Source of the DNA: Ostrinia nubilalis
Taxonomy: Eukaryota; Arthropoda; Insecta; Lepidoptera; Crambidae
Assembly (NCBI RefSeq): GCF_963855985.1
Contig: NC_087107.1
Span: forward strand, 248,001-312,000
Direction of reading: 5' to 3'
Length of the DNA stretch: 64,000 bases
The number at the start of each line of letters is the position of its first letter. Positions within the stretch are counted from its first letter, which is position 1. Shown piece after piece: positions 1 to 11,194 of the stretch. A program made the translations under genes and the position numbers. Below the pieces are notes generated by a model that was given only the letters and a program-made list of their open reading frames with translations, searched no databases and was not told where the DNA came from.

Positions 1-1207
1 CAGACAATAAATATCACTATATTATAGGCTTCTATAGTTTTGTTCCCTTGGACATCAAAATTTGAAAGGGTCCTTCAAAATCGTCTCCCTTGTTCATGAA
101 TTGTCTAGATTGAGTAACTTGCTGTTCTGGTAAATCTCCCATTAGGTACTTACTTTAGCAGTAGCATTCAATTTAGTTCAATTGAAATATCTGTGTACTT
201 ATTTTCTCACCAATGGTTTCGCCTTGATAATCCAAAATGTGGAGCTGAGTCAGCTTTCTTGTGAATTAACATGATGTCAGTATTAATATAAACGTTTTCG
301 ACAATCTCCACGACGCGGTTTGCAACAATAGATTTCCACCTATTCGTCTCTCCAGACAGCTAGGCGATCACAATAGAAAAATCTGTTCATAGTGTGCGAA
401 CATCTGTGAGGTTGGTATTCTTCACATTATTCCTTGTCATTTGCTTCATCCAGTTTACTCAAAGCAGCACATAGCTCAAGACGAAGTAAAAGAAAAACAG
501 GTTTCAGAGAGCACTTGAGTTTTTTAGCAATTAATTTTGTTTCAAACCCTTCATCTAGTTCAAGACTGCTCAACCTTTTGAAGAGTCGGGCCAAACGGTG
601 GATTCAGTCGTTAACGACGGGTCACCTACATTTCTGACAGCTAACTTCAGAGAGATCTTAACCCTTTCACGCATATGGGACACATTTGTCCCCGCATAGT
701 TTTTACGATTTACAGTAATACTAGTTAAGTTAAGCCCTTTGTAGTTTAATATTCTTAAATTTTATTATTATCTTTTATGATTATGCGCTATAAATAATAA
801 AAAACGCGATTCCTTGTGTAAAAAAATACTGGCACAAATTGTGAAAAAAAAAATTCGTTAGACGTCAAAATTAAAAAATATTTTAATATTACTTAGCGGC
901 TGTTTGGCCATTATTTTTCTTCTGATTTACATTCACTAATAAGTATAATTGTCGTTTTATTACATATTTTCGATTTTCTTCGTATGCATAATGAATATTA
1001 TGTAAAAATCTGTATTGGGACACGGGTGTCCCTATGTGCGTCAAAGGTAACTTGATTCTTACTAAGGATATTGTTGGCCTCGTTATAATTTGTATGTTTA
1101 TATTGATGTTTTATTTATAATTCATACATTTTTTTGTAAATCATTTGTCTTCAAATCGACTTGAAGAAATTTCGTTCAGGAAATACGAAATTTAGAAGTC
1201 ATGATGA

Positions 1208-1934
1208 CTGAAAATAGTGACAATGTGGATGGTTTCCTCCCTGATGAAAGGGTGTCTACTGCTGGACAGAGGCTTCCCTGAGGATTTCCACAACAATCGT
1301 TCCTGTGCTGCTCGTATACATGAATGTACATAAGCAGCACAGGAACATGAGGCCTGCCACACTGCGTCTTCCTATCCGTGGGCGCCACTCGAGAAATTTT
1401 CTGCCCAAACGGCCATCACTTCTGCGAGCTATGTGCCCTGCCCATTGCCGCGAAAGTTTGGTAATTATGCGGGCTATGTCTGTTACTTTGAGTCTCCTGC
1501 GGACTTCCTCATCACTCTTTGGGTGACTTTGAGCCTTCTCATAAGGCCCATAGTGAAGGAACACGTCTCTGTTCCGTGTGTCATCGCCGCCAAGCCAACA
1601 CACATTAGTCAAAGACTTTCAGTCAAAGGTCTTGAGACACTGCGGTATTTTGGATAAGAAGATGTCGCGAAGCCTGTCGGATGTTGTCCCCCGAAGTAAG
1701 ATTTACGATTGTAGTCACGGCACGGCTAAGACATTGGAAGACCTAGAATCAATGCTCATGGCCTCAGTAGAGGCTCTCAATAAATGGGATTCAAAATAAA
1801 CATGGACAAGACGAAAAAATTATGTCAAATATCCGTGTTACACGCACTCCTCTGACCGCTGGAGACTCTACACTCAAAGTTGTTCTTGAAACAAACTGTC
1901 TAGTTAGGTAGGTCTAACTTCAAGAAAGAGGTCT
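1208..1934 (-). mobile_element. RTE-clade retrotransposon fragment with inverted 5' part
   Basis: Positions 1665 down to about 1245 encode, on the minus strand, the C-terminus of an RTE-type reverse transcriptase (KVTDIAR, then QWAGHIARR, then the VQQ tail). Positions about 1668-1934 encode, on the plus strand, the segment just upstream in the parent protein (AKTLEDLESM, MDKTK, then GRSNF). The two parts face away from each other, as expected if the 5' part was inverted on insertion. ATGATGA at 1201-1207 and 1935-1941 may be the target duplication, but it resembles RTE tail repeats. The reading frames contain stops. A palindrome at 1299-1346 replaces about 30 codons. Confidence 0.7.
1299..1346. 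repeat. 48-bp near-palindrome inside the RTE fragment
   Basis: Perfect 14-bp arms, GTTCCTGTGCTGCT at 1299-1312 and its reverse complement at 1333-1346, surround a 20-base centre that is itself nearly palindromic (TATACAT and ATGTACA). It lies where the RTE protein would continue after GRRSV and replaces part of that coding sequence. Confidence 0.8.
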
Positions 1935-2495
1935 ATGATGAGATGAGGATCAAATATAAAAATTCGTAAGATATGATGCTATCTATTTTAAATTTCTTAT
2001 TCTAAATATTAAAAATAAGCTTATTGATTAAATTTAATGTGTATTTTTAGTGTGATTTGTATTTATTTTGCAATAAAAGCGTCGAAGTATTTTATTTTCA
2101 ATATATGAGGCAATGTATACCTTAACGCATATAGGGACATATGTGTCCCCGACTGAAAAACACTGAAATACATAGCACTTATATTTTCTGTACTACTTTT
2201 ATGTTAAATTAGACTAAAATAAATAGATATAACTAAAGAAAAAATATTTTTATGGTTTGGAATAGTTATAAGCGTGTAAGGGTTAAAGTTTGTACTGTGC
2301 TCGGCGGGATTTTTTATTTGGTGCTTTTTTTTTCAAACTGTACATGCACGGGCCACTTAAAATTCTTTTGGGGGCCACACTGTGTCCCGCGGGCCTGGAG
2401 TTGAGCAGCCTTGATCTAGTTGATCTTATGTGAACGGCTGCAGTATAATGCACTCACAGAGGCATCGCTAAATTTATTATAATTATTGTATTTTT

Positions 2496-2725
2496 ACTCG
2501 GCCTGCATCTGGCCTTCCAGCTACCTTTATCAGGTCGTCGGACCACCTTGTCGGTGGATGTCCCAACGCTGCGTTTTACGATACCTGGCCTCCGCTTCAT
2601 AACCTTGCTGGCCCATCGGCCGTCAGTTCTGCGTACTATGTGCTTCCAACCGTGCGATGTGGAAGTCATTGAGGGAGGCCTATGTTCAGCAGTGGACGTC
2701 CTGTAGCTGAAATGATGATGCTGAC
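2496..2725 (+). mobile_element. RTE 3'-end fragment with inverted 5' part and target duplication
   Basis: Positions 2668-2722 carry the familiar RTE 3' end on the plus strand (GAGGCCTATGTTCAGCAGTGG and a GATGATG-type tail). Positions 2496-2665 carry the preceding coding segment on the opposite strand (RRTDGRW, later PPTRWSDDL after a frameshift). The insert is flanked by GTATTTTT at 2488-2495 and 2726-2733, a clean target duplication. The layout matches twin-primed insertion. It sits inside the BEL/Pao relic. Confidence 0.75.
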
Positions 2726-3397
2726 GTATTTTTTCTCTCTACCTATACCAATCTATATCTGTATTTTGTCAATATGAATCAAATCCTGCCGTATCTTAAT
2801 CCAATCTTTTTTTAATGAGTTACTTATCTTTCTATCCTTATTATTTTTTTATCAGCCAAAGTTTTTGTTTTGAAACAAATAAATACTTTCTATTCTATTT
2901 CCATTAGAATCTTAGCCATGACTGTACTTGGAGCTAAGCTCCAGCCAAGGGGATCAAAAAGTTTGATCAGATGTATCAGATAAAATATTACGTTTCATGA
3001 TTGGTTTTGCAATTTGTGGTATATTCACATTGTATTTAAATCTGTCCTCAAATTCCATTCAATACCCAATGCTTGGACTGTTCCATCAAGGTTCATGAAA
3101 CTACTTTAGCACTAGCTGATCTTTTGTTGACTTCATAAACTCAACGCAGAACTAGGTAGCAAAAGGTACATATTTGACCGCAGTTGCATGTGATGTAAAG
3201 TGAGATGCAGTATAAGATGGTAGATATCTACCTGTAAGTGCCTATAAGGTCTGGATTATAGTGTTCAGAAGAGAGCAGCAGGCAGCGCCCTGTTCGCATT
3301 ATAGTATTGAAGTGTAACCTGGTGGATGGTCTGGTCATATCAGATGTATTATTATCTGCTCTGTAAGTTCTCATTAAATTATAGCATTATAGCTTCA

Positions 3398-3484
3398 TGT
3401 ACATGGGCGACGGCAATTGCTTACCATCAGGTGATCCGTCTGCTCGTTTGCCTCCTATCACATAAAATAAAAATAAAATAAATA
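3398..3484 (-). repeat. Dispersed lepidopteran SINE-like repeat, 3' part
   Basis: Minus-strand copy of a short repeat with GAGGCAAACGAGCAGACGG and a nearby CACCTGATGGTAAG core, followed by an A-rich TAAAATAAAA tail. Other copies lie at 3984-4240, 11104-11165 and 48216-48265. Confidence 0.6.
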
Positions 3485-3983
3485 ATTGACCAGTCCGCTC
3501 CTGATAAAAGGTCGTTGATATAAAAATGTTGTTTTATTATTTTATAGAAATCGGTACCCTCGGTAATTCGGTCTCCAAATAATGCACTGGTAATCCGAAT
3601 CATTTTTTGTCACATAAATCTGAAGATCATCTTCATAATGTCATCTATGAAGCAAACGTTTCATCTCATTATAATATTTCTCGGGTCTTCTTGCAGCTGA
3701 GAACTGCTTGTGGGTTGGTTTACAAGCAGTTCGTTATTCAGTGAAATATAAATCGAACCTTAACACGAAGCATCAAATACAATCGTACGCGAGTTGTCTC
3801 CGTATTATTCCAGACAACCGCATGATAAGGTAAGTATTACTGTCATTCTTGTTCCTTTTTCTTTTTCAGGTAGGTACCTTGTTTTATAAAAAAAAAACTG
3901 TGTGTTCGTTAATCTTTTTCAGGTCTGGTGATTTCTGCAACTTTCTTTCTAACTGAACGGACCTCTGTGTGGTTATGTTTTTG

Positions 3984-4240
3984 GGTTTTTTTTAAGGGAA
4001 AGGAGGCAAACGAGCAGACGAATCACCTGATGGTAAGTGATTACCCGCCGCCCATAGACACCGCTCCTCGGTGAGTTACAGGTGCGTTGATTGTCTTTAA
4101 GGTGTTAGAGTCTCCTCTTGAAAGATTGTAGATCGTATTGGTCCGCAAATACTGTAAACGGCAGTTCATTCCTCGGTTTGGTGTCTGCAAATGGTGATTG
4201 TGGATTTTCTGTTTTAAATGGTAACTTTACAAAATATCTA
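3984..4240 (+). repeat. Dispersed lepidopteran SINE-like repeat, longest copy
   Basis: Plus-strand copy starting after a T-run with GGAGGCAAACGAGCAGACG, then CACCTGATGGTAAGTGATTA, a CGCCGCCCATAGAC core and a distal part with GTCCGCAAATACTG and GGCAGTTCATTCC. I recognise these blocks as a common repeat in Lepidoptera, but cannot name the family. Confidence 0.6.
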
Positions 4241-4355
4241 TCTACCGCTTCCGTAAAAAAAAATGTCCTGAAGCAGTGGTTGGGTTAATACTGGGGAGTG
4301 TAAAACTATAAAAGTGCTTTATAAAAGCCTACTTGCAAAAATAAAATGAGTTTTA

Positions 4356-4471
4356 TACCCGTTTTCACCATTAATCCCAAATTTTTAAGTGACCCCTATA
4401 AAAACAAAATTCCTGTTATGTATCACCATAGAGGTCACTTACAAATTAGGGATTGATGGTGAAAACGGGCA
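4356..4471. mobile_element. Foldback MITE (CCCGTTTTCACCAT family), copy 1
   Basis: The arms pair along almost their whole length: CCCGTTTTCACCATTAATCC at 4358 and its near reverse complement ending GGTGAAAACGGGC at 4470, with a short AT-rich loop. The same element occurs at 49851-49968. No coding capacity. Confidence 0.8.
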
Positions 4472-5682
4472 TTAGTCCTTTTGATAGCTCGTCTCTCCCT
4501 AAAAATGCAATTTTCGAAAATTATAATATAGTTATGCAAAAATATTGTAACTTTTTGATTTTGAATAAAGCTATAATTTTAAATACAACCATAAGTTATG
4601 TAATTTTTCACAAGGTAAAAGTACGTTATCCTTTTTACGAATTTATTTCGATACGAATAGTTCGAGGAAAAACTACGTAAACTACACTTACACGTTGAAT
4701 GCACGACTAAATCTGAACGCCAATAAGTGGTTATCTGCAATAATACCAAACAGCACGTATTCCTTTACATGTCAACAATGCAATATTCATAATTACAACA
4801 ACAAGGTGTTAAATATGTTTCGCGGAATAAGTACGCAACGCTCTTTTTTAAGTTTTTCTCAAAACCTATTAAGTGTATTTTAAATATAAATACATAGGCC
4901 CCTCACAGACATTTTTAGCTATCTTTTGATGTATATCACATATTTTTAATAATGGTAATAAATTTTTAGGACAGTTTTTTTACGCTCCTGAAAAGTTGGC
5001 ATTTTTCACTTGCGTACTTATTCCAGGAAGGGTGCGATATTATTGCAGCGATAAATTCTTGTTTCTCAATTATTCACACACAAATAAAATACTTAATACT
5101 ATTATAGATTTCTAGAATCTTTATCTCTTAGAAATTATAAAGATATAAAAGCTTTATAATAATTATTTATAATAAATTAATAAACTAACGATAAGCGCCC
5201 GTCTCGTATTATGACAGTTAGAGTCGACTTAAAAATCTTCCAAGGTGTTTGATCTCTCTTGGGGCTCTATGATATGAATACTTTCCTACAAAACTAGGAG
5301 CTTACTGCACGTACTTGACTTGTGTGATGTCTTAATCGATATTAACATAACTATGTTTTTTTGCCTGCATTGACATTAAGGTAATTACATAACTTTACGG
5401 GAAGCCATAAACCGTGCGCTTAAACCTTCACGTGCTAAATGATTTTATTTACAATCTAAGTAGGTACCAAATAAGAAATAACCAATCTTTAGAATCAATA
5501 CTACGACGCTAGTACATATTTTGTCATTACAAATAAATAATGTTATGCTATTGTATAGATATTACCTACGATATATCAGCTGAACACGATAGTTTGCAAG
5601 CTTTGTGCTATTTGTTCCTCTTTAATTTAGTACCTATAACTCAGATTCATATCTAACACTACACTTTATCTAGCTAAAAACA
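4472..5682. other. AT-rich intergenic DNA
   Basis: Short open frames only, with no recognisable protein and no repeat structure that I can see. Confidence 0.5.
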
Positions 5683-6654
5683 CAAAAAACCGGCCAAGTG
5701 CGAGTCGGACTCGCGCACCGAGGGTTCCGTACAAACCTGCAAGATTTACAAAGTTCGTTCATTACGACAATCGAGTCATAACTATGGTATTTTTATTGCA
5801 AAATGAAATTCATAACATTACAATGGGGAAAGATGGAGGAGCATAAATTTAAGACAAAGATCTCTTTATCGTTTAAGTAATCCTTTATTTTATAGTATTT
5901 GATATGAATTTCAACTTGATAGCTCTACGCGTTCATGAGGAAAAAAGTAATAAGTTTATATTTATTAAAAAATATATATTTTGTAATGTAACTAAAAATT
6001 TAAGGTTTTCGGAATTTTTCCTTTATGTGTGCTATAAAACGTTGCTTCATGCCAAATTTCAAGATTCTAGGTCGACTGGAAGTACCCTTTAGGTTTTGAT
6101 TCCCTTGCGAGTACTTGCGAGTTTCAAAATATGCAGCTTAAATTGCTGTTTCTTTTGATTGCGTTGACATAGAAGTTTGATTTTGTTACAGCTTAAAGGT
6201 ATTATAGACCTGAGTATTTGGTATGAATTTCAATTTAATACCTCTACGCGTTTATGAGGAAATGGGTAGTAAGTTTAAAATTATTAAAAAAATATATATT
6301 ATGTGATGTAACTAAAAATTTATGGTTTTCGTAATTTTTCCTTTATCTATGCTATAAGACGTTGCTTCGTACCAAATTTCAAGATTCTGAGTTCACGGGA
6401 AGCACCCTGTAGGTTTTGATTCCCTTGCAAGTGTCGAAAATTTGCGGCATAAACGGCTGTATCTTTTGATTGCGTTGGCTTAGAAGTTTGATTTTTTCAC
6501 AGCTTCAAGGGACAGTAGACCTGAGTAATTGATATAAATTTAAGCTTCATACCTCCACGCGTTCCTGAGAAAAAGGGTCTTGACAGACGGACGGACGGAC
6601 AACAAAGTGATCCTATAATGGTTCCGTTTTTTCCTTTTGAGGTACGGAACCCTA
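5683..6654. mobile_element. Composite TIR repeat with internal ~315-bp tandem units
   Basis: The left end carries GGCCAAGTGCGAGTCGGACT and AGGGTTCCGTA; the right end carries the inverse TACGGAACCCT after a run of GACGGACGGAC. I recognise this end pair from many lepidopteran genomes but do not know a firm family name. The interior holds two diverged tandem units, 5901-6219 and 6220-6530, plus the start of a third at 6531. Each begins G(A/G)TATGAATTT or similar and contains CTACGCGTT and TTTTGATTCCCTTGC. No transposase is present. Confidence 0.75.
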
Positions 6655-7785
6655 AAAATGGATTTTTATGAAACCAAAGTTTTCAAATTCACGAAAATTC
6701 ACCGGAAAATTGACTGAAAGAGAAACATAAAGTTCGTTTCCGTACCGGTTCCTGCCTATCCAACCAAAAAGTACACAAACGCAACATTTTTTTGTTGTGT
6801 TTAGTTTTGTACAAAAAGTTTTTTCCCTGTTCCGCTGCAATGTTACGGATTTGATTTCCAGTTTGAGCAAACACACGTACTGGCAACAACACAGATGTCT
6901 CTACCGGATAAAGGAAAACACAATATTGTTATCCTTTGTACTGGAATTCAGTTGTTGGCTTGTGTGGAATTGAGAAGGCTGTTTACACAGGCTTAGTATG
7001 TTAGCGGCGGCTACTTTGTTTTCTTTTGTCGATATTTTTCAGTTAAGGTCGCCTTCGGCAGTCGGTTCTAATTTGGTTGTTACATCGTTTCATCCACGAA
7101 GACGCGCCCCACCATTCTTCCGCTAATGTTTGAGTGTTATCGGTACACGCTAAATTATCCATGAGTGTACACGCACACTACAATAATGACGCTCGGATTG
7201 CTCGGATCAAACTCCCCGCACCACGCGCTTCCCTTGACCAAAAGGTAATTTTAGTTTTACGAAATGACGAAACATATCACATTCACAACTAACTGAAAAA
7301 TCTTTGAAGGGTTAGACTCAATTGTCTTTTGTCCAATAACAGTGAGTATTGAATAGAGTCAAGAAGCAATAAATCTCTTACAAAAATCTCAATAACATTA
7401 CTCAATAGAAGTAACAAGATCAACGCGGGTCAGTAAAAAAACACATTCCTCCAAGACAAAAGACCAATTAGATAAGATGACCCTCTTGACATCTGAACAA
7501 GTCTTTATTAGTTAATCAACAAACTACGCAACAGCCAGATTAATTGTGCACCTCATCTAATGGAGGCTGCTTGAACCTCAGGTGCAGGCTATGGTGGTCG
7601 GTTATGTAAGCTAGTTAGCATCTCATGTCGATACTTCGACTACCGTGTGTATCCATATACCATGATTTACGATACGCACTCATCTGTGTAATAATTTAAT
7701 GAGGCAATGTATAGAAGCTGGAATGAGTTTTCCGATAGATCCAGTTTTTTATTATTATTACAAGCTTTATATTGACTTCACTTGT
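6655..7785. other. Intergenic DNA
   Basis: I see no gene, RNA or clear repeat here. Confidence 0.4.
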
Positions 7786-8040
7786 TAGTATGTGTGGGAC
7801 AAATCTTGCAAATGAATTTAAGACCACTTCTCCTCAACCGATTGAGCTGAAATTTGGCATACTTATGTAAGTACGATGACAATGCAATGTTATGGTACCG
7901 TTGAGCTGCTCTGATGATGGAGTTAGGAGGTGGCCATAGGAACTCCTAAACGAAACGGCGGAACCTCATCGAGTTTGGGTTTGTTGGATTTGTCTTTTCG
8001 AGCACTTTAGTGCTAGATGATCTCCAGGGCTCTGAGATTG
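7786..8040 (+). repeat. Probable dispersed repeat
   Basis: The run from GTGTGGGACAAATCTTGC through CCGATTGAGCTGAAATTTGG to GATCTCCAGGGCTCTGAG resembles a repeat I have seen in lepidopteran sequence. There is only one copy in this window, so this is recognition from memory and weak. Confidence 0.35.
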
Positions 8041-8091
8041 AGATACAACTAAAAAGTGTAAAATAAAATTTTAATAAAAAAAAAACTTTTT

Positions 8092-8310
8092 TAAAAACAA
8101 GCTTTATTCTAAAATGCAGTTGTACTAAAACGAAAAAAATAATTGTATGCTAGGTTTAAATTAATAATTTCGAAAGCTTGTAGCGCAAACAGAAAAAAGA
8201 GGATAAATTCCATGCGCGATACAAGCTTTCGAAATTATTAATTTAAACCTAGCATACAATTATTTTTTTCGTTTTAGTACAACTGCATTTTAGAATAAAG
8301 CTTGTTTTTA
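8092..8310. repeat. Perfect inverted repeat: 91-bp arms, 37-base loop
   Basis: Arm 8092-8182 is, by eye, the exact reverse complement of 8220-8310. The 37-base spacer starts with GCGC and ends with GCGCGA, so the stem could extend a little further. A transcript would fold into a long perfect duplex. The lack of any mismatch indicates recent origin or active correction. No terminal features of a known transposon are obvious, and arms this perfect are unlike the older MITEs nearby. Confidence 0.9.
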
Positions 8311-8756
8311 TTATGTAACTATTATTGATACAGTTTGATAAAGCTCGTGAAGCACTTTCAGGATCAGTAACCAATTTTTCGATATTTTGTATAAGTTTAG
8401 AAATAATTGAGCGAAATCACTCATCGTTTCCACCCAGTATTCTATGATATAAGCAACGCATTCATATATGGAATAATTTAATGTGGAAAAACTTTTTTGC
8501 TCGTATTCTTGAAAATCCTGAACCATTTTTGAAAATTCTACACCAATAGTTCCACTACCATTTCTTTATTCTAAGGTAATGCTCGTACACTAAATCCTCA
8601 AGGGAAATTTTGTAACCAACTGAAATTTACGCGTAAAGCCGCGAGCAAAGGCAATGATCAAAATAATAAATCACCAAAAGCAATATCCAAACTTTGTAAG
8701 TGGGTGTTTGAAGGTGTTAAAAGATGAGCATTAGGGGAAATTCTTAGTACCTAAGT

Positions 8757-8875
8757 ACTTAATAACATTATAAATGCGAAAGTAACTAGGTATCTGTCTG
8801 TCTATTATGTTTTCACGCCCAAACTAATAAATCAATTTTATTGTAATAAGTAGATGTAAATTGGACTTTTAAGAA
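8757..8875 (+). mobile_element. Lep1-like Helitron fragment, 5' part
   Basis: ATTATAAATGCGAAAGTAAC followed by a run with TTTTCACGCCCAAACTA is the start of the Lep1-like elements seen intact elsewhere here. The 3' CTAGT end is missing. Confidence 0.55.
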
Positions 8876-11194
8876 AAAAATGTGGGGAAATTGCATTTTA
8901 TATTTCTGGTTGTCTATCCATTTTGAGTGTAGCTGACTCATTTTTCAAAGTTGTAAGAAATAAATATGAATTTACCAACATATTTGTGTAAGAAAAAGTA
9001 TCATTTTAGTTACTATCATAAACGTAGTAAGTACCTACTTTATTAAGCTTAAAAAGTTGCAAAAAATAAAGCGCTGTAATGTAGGCTCAAAAACATTTTT
9101 TGATGAATACATTTCGTTTTGCAATGACATCGTTACGCTCCCTTTTACATAGACGCTATATCAGCGCATCACGCGTGTTGTTATTTTGATCGCAGGATGA
9201 ACTTTGAAGCCGTAAATTAATACGAAATAAAAGGATGAACCTGGTTTAGGGAAAGGTCAGGGCTCGACCTTTTGCTGCTGTCGGCGATTTACTGACAGGA
9301 TCAGACATAACGCATTTATTTTTTTAAGCTCTACCCGCTTTTTATTGGATTATTAGTTAGTGGATGATATGGCTTGAAGGTGTGTTTATACAGGGTGTTT
9401 CATTGGTGGGTGAACAAACAAAAAGGATTGATTTCACTGCTCAAATGCAACAACTTTGCCCAAGAGAACGAAGTTTTTAAAAATGATGTGAAAAAGTGAA
9501 TATTTTTGTTGTTATCACGATAAGCTGATGGGAAGGATATTTTAGTGCTCATTTTAACAATACATTTCCATCAAATGATTTCTGTCGAAACTCATTCAGG
9601 TTAATAGGAACCTCATTTTTCGTCGCGGTCATTTAGAAAGTTAAACATCACGTTTAAATTTCCCGTACAAAGCAATATTTACATACCAATCCTCGTGGCC
9701 CACTTGGCACCACTGCCGCCAATCCACCACTTTCTTCCTTAAATTATTATTATTAACGTTATTAACGAAATTGCTTTATTCGATTTTCTTCTCGTGTCCA
9801 ATTGTTGGTTTAAAACGCACCATTACTGGTTATTTGTCCAGCGTCGCCTTTAAGGGAGTTATGAGCCTTTTACATTTTACCCAAATAACTTTTCCCAAAA
9901 GAAGAGATTAACGATTTGTTTGCAGACTCGCGCAGTGTCTTTATTCGAAACTTTAATCGAGTCTAAATCACTCGTTAAAAGGGCGGTAAGGCCGTCGCTA
10001 CACGAACAAAGCTGTTGTTCGAAAACTTCGATTAGGGACGGACTTTCGAAACAAACTTTACATTTACAAAATGTCCAATTTATAACAGATAAAGAAAATG
10101 TATTTGTACATTTTGTGGAGTTGTAATGTTAAATTCAGGACAAACTCAAAAGTCAATTATTTTTTAAACTTGTTGAAAGTTTTTACATCGCTAATGATTT
10201 GTATTATGAAAACTTACAAATGTTTTTCTTCATAATTATTTAAAGATACAAAGAAATAAGTGGAAGAGTCGCAAAACTCATTAGTCCCTGATGTATGGGA
10301 GAAACAGGGGAGGATGTTTTGTGACGTCAAACGTCAGCGTGTCTTCAAATGTGCTTCAGGCTCAGACGTAAATACGCTCTGTCACGTTAAATGTCACCCC
10401 TTCCGTACCGATTTTATACCTCTGGCACTGTCTCAGTTTTACGTTAGACCTGTAGCTTCCTCTCGAATCGACAGCCTGATGCCTGAAGCCTTCCTGAAAA
10501 AGCGGAAGTTTAATTTTCCCAAACAATTATAACAGCACTTATAGGTCACCGGTAATAGACTTCTATAGATAAGATACTGATCGTAATCCAATGCAACAAT
10601 GTAACCAATTGTATGTATGTGCCTTTAACCGTGTTGCCGATTGCGACCCGGGGGCGCGGCGCAGCTCATAATTATTATAATAATTATTATCGAAACCTAC
10701 TCTTATCGATATCGCTCGGAGGCACCGCGTATCGATTTGGCCACACAGTATCGATTCTACTAATTCGTTAATCGGTGATATAATCCGCTTTACGTAATTT
10801 GTAGAAACTATTATAGAGAAAGGAAAGATGCAGCGCCCTTAATTGGAGTGATTGGATAAGAGAATTTTAATCGTACGTAAACCAATAACAATTAGTTGTT
10901 GTATAACAGGCTATAAAAATATTGCTTGGAAAAGAAAAATAAGTGGTCCCTTGGCTTAGTAGTTTTTATTACGCCAGCTGCGGTTGTCAGTTCCCCAGTG
11001 ACAACCATAAATATTACGTAGATGCCGTAAACGCGAGCTTTTTTACCTTACATGTCTATTAATTTTTATTTATTTTAAAACTAGTCTAAATTCGTCTAAA
11101 TTAATCAGGTGATCCGTCTGCTCGTTTGCCTCCTGTCACATAAAAATAAAAAATAAAAATCTGCCTTAGTTTTTAACAATCTGTGTCTTCATCA
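8876..11194. other. Intergenic DNA with minor repeat traces
   Basis: Mostly unrecognised. ACAGGGTGTTTC at about 9391 resembles the end of the MITE at 18562-18678. A minus-strand SINE-like end with GTCTGCTCGTTTGCCTCC lies at 11104-11165. The 90-codon open frame at 10260-10532 shows no domain. Confidence 0.4.

Larger units (their letters stand above)
658..2286. mobile_element. piggyBac-like TTAA-bounded sequence, probably two MITE copies
   Basis: TTAA stands at 658-661 and 2283-2286, next to CCCTTTCACGC and its near-reverse GCGTGTAAGGG, as in piggyBac-type elements. An inward-facing end with the same layout lies at 1017-1050 (GGGACAC...GTGTCCC, then GCGTCAAAGGTAA), and a further left-type end starts at 2122. 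The simplest reading is a MITE at 658-1050 and part of a second at 2122-2286, with unrelated sequence including an RTE fragment between them. A single larger element with internal repeats is the alternative. No transposase is seen. Confidence 0.6.
561..2413. mobile_element. Non-autonomous hAT-type element with 8-bp target duplication
   Basis: The ends are inverted repeats: CAAGACTGCTCAAC at 561-574 and GTTGAGCAGCCTTG at 2400-2413, with one mismatch. They are flanked by a perfect 8-bp direct repeat ATCTAGTT (553-560 and 2414-2421), the target duplication length of hAT transposons. Removing the element rejoins two blocks of the surrounding BEL/Pao relic, which supports the boundaries. Only about 100 bases on the left and 125 on the right look like hAT sequence; the rest is later insertions. 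No transposase is seen. Confidence 0.8.
1..3160 (-). mobile_element. BEL/Pao LTR retrotransposon pol remnant, interrupted
   Basis: Reverse-strand reading shows decayed BEL/Pao pol in the expected order. The end of the reverse transcriptase and linker lies at about 3130-2735 and contains FDPLGW, which I know as typical of this family. The start of an RNase H-like domain (DAS) lies at about 2475-2421. The RLELCAAL block lies at about 480-440 and the SGETNRWK block at about 350-300. The frame is broken by several stops and shifts, including stops where the family usually has tryptophan, so it is dead. An RTE fragment (2496-2725) and a hAT-type element (561-2413) have split it. It runs off the left edge of the window. 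No LTR, envelope or gag part is visible. The family call rests on motif order; exact ends are uncertain. Confidence 0.75.

Noticed and set aside
10260..10532. 90-codon open frame
   Set aside because: No domain; it overlaps a weak inverted repeat (GCTTCAGGC and GCCTGAAGC) and is probably chance.
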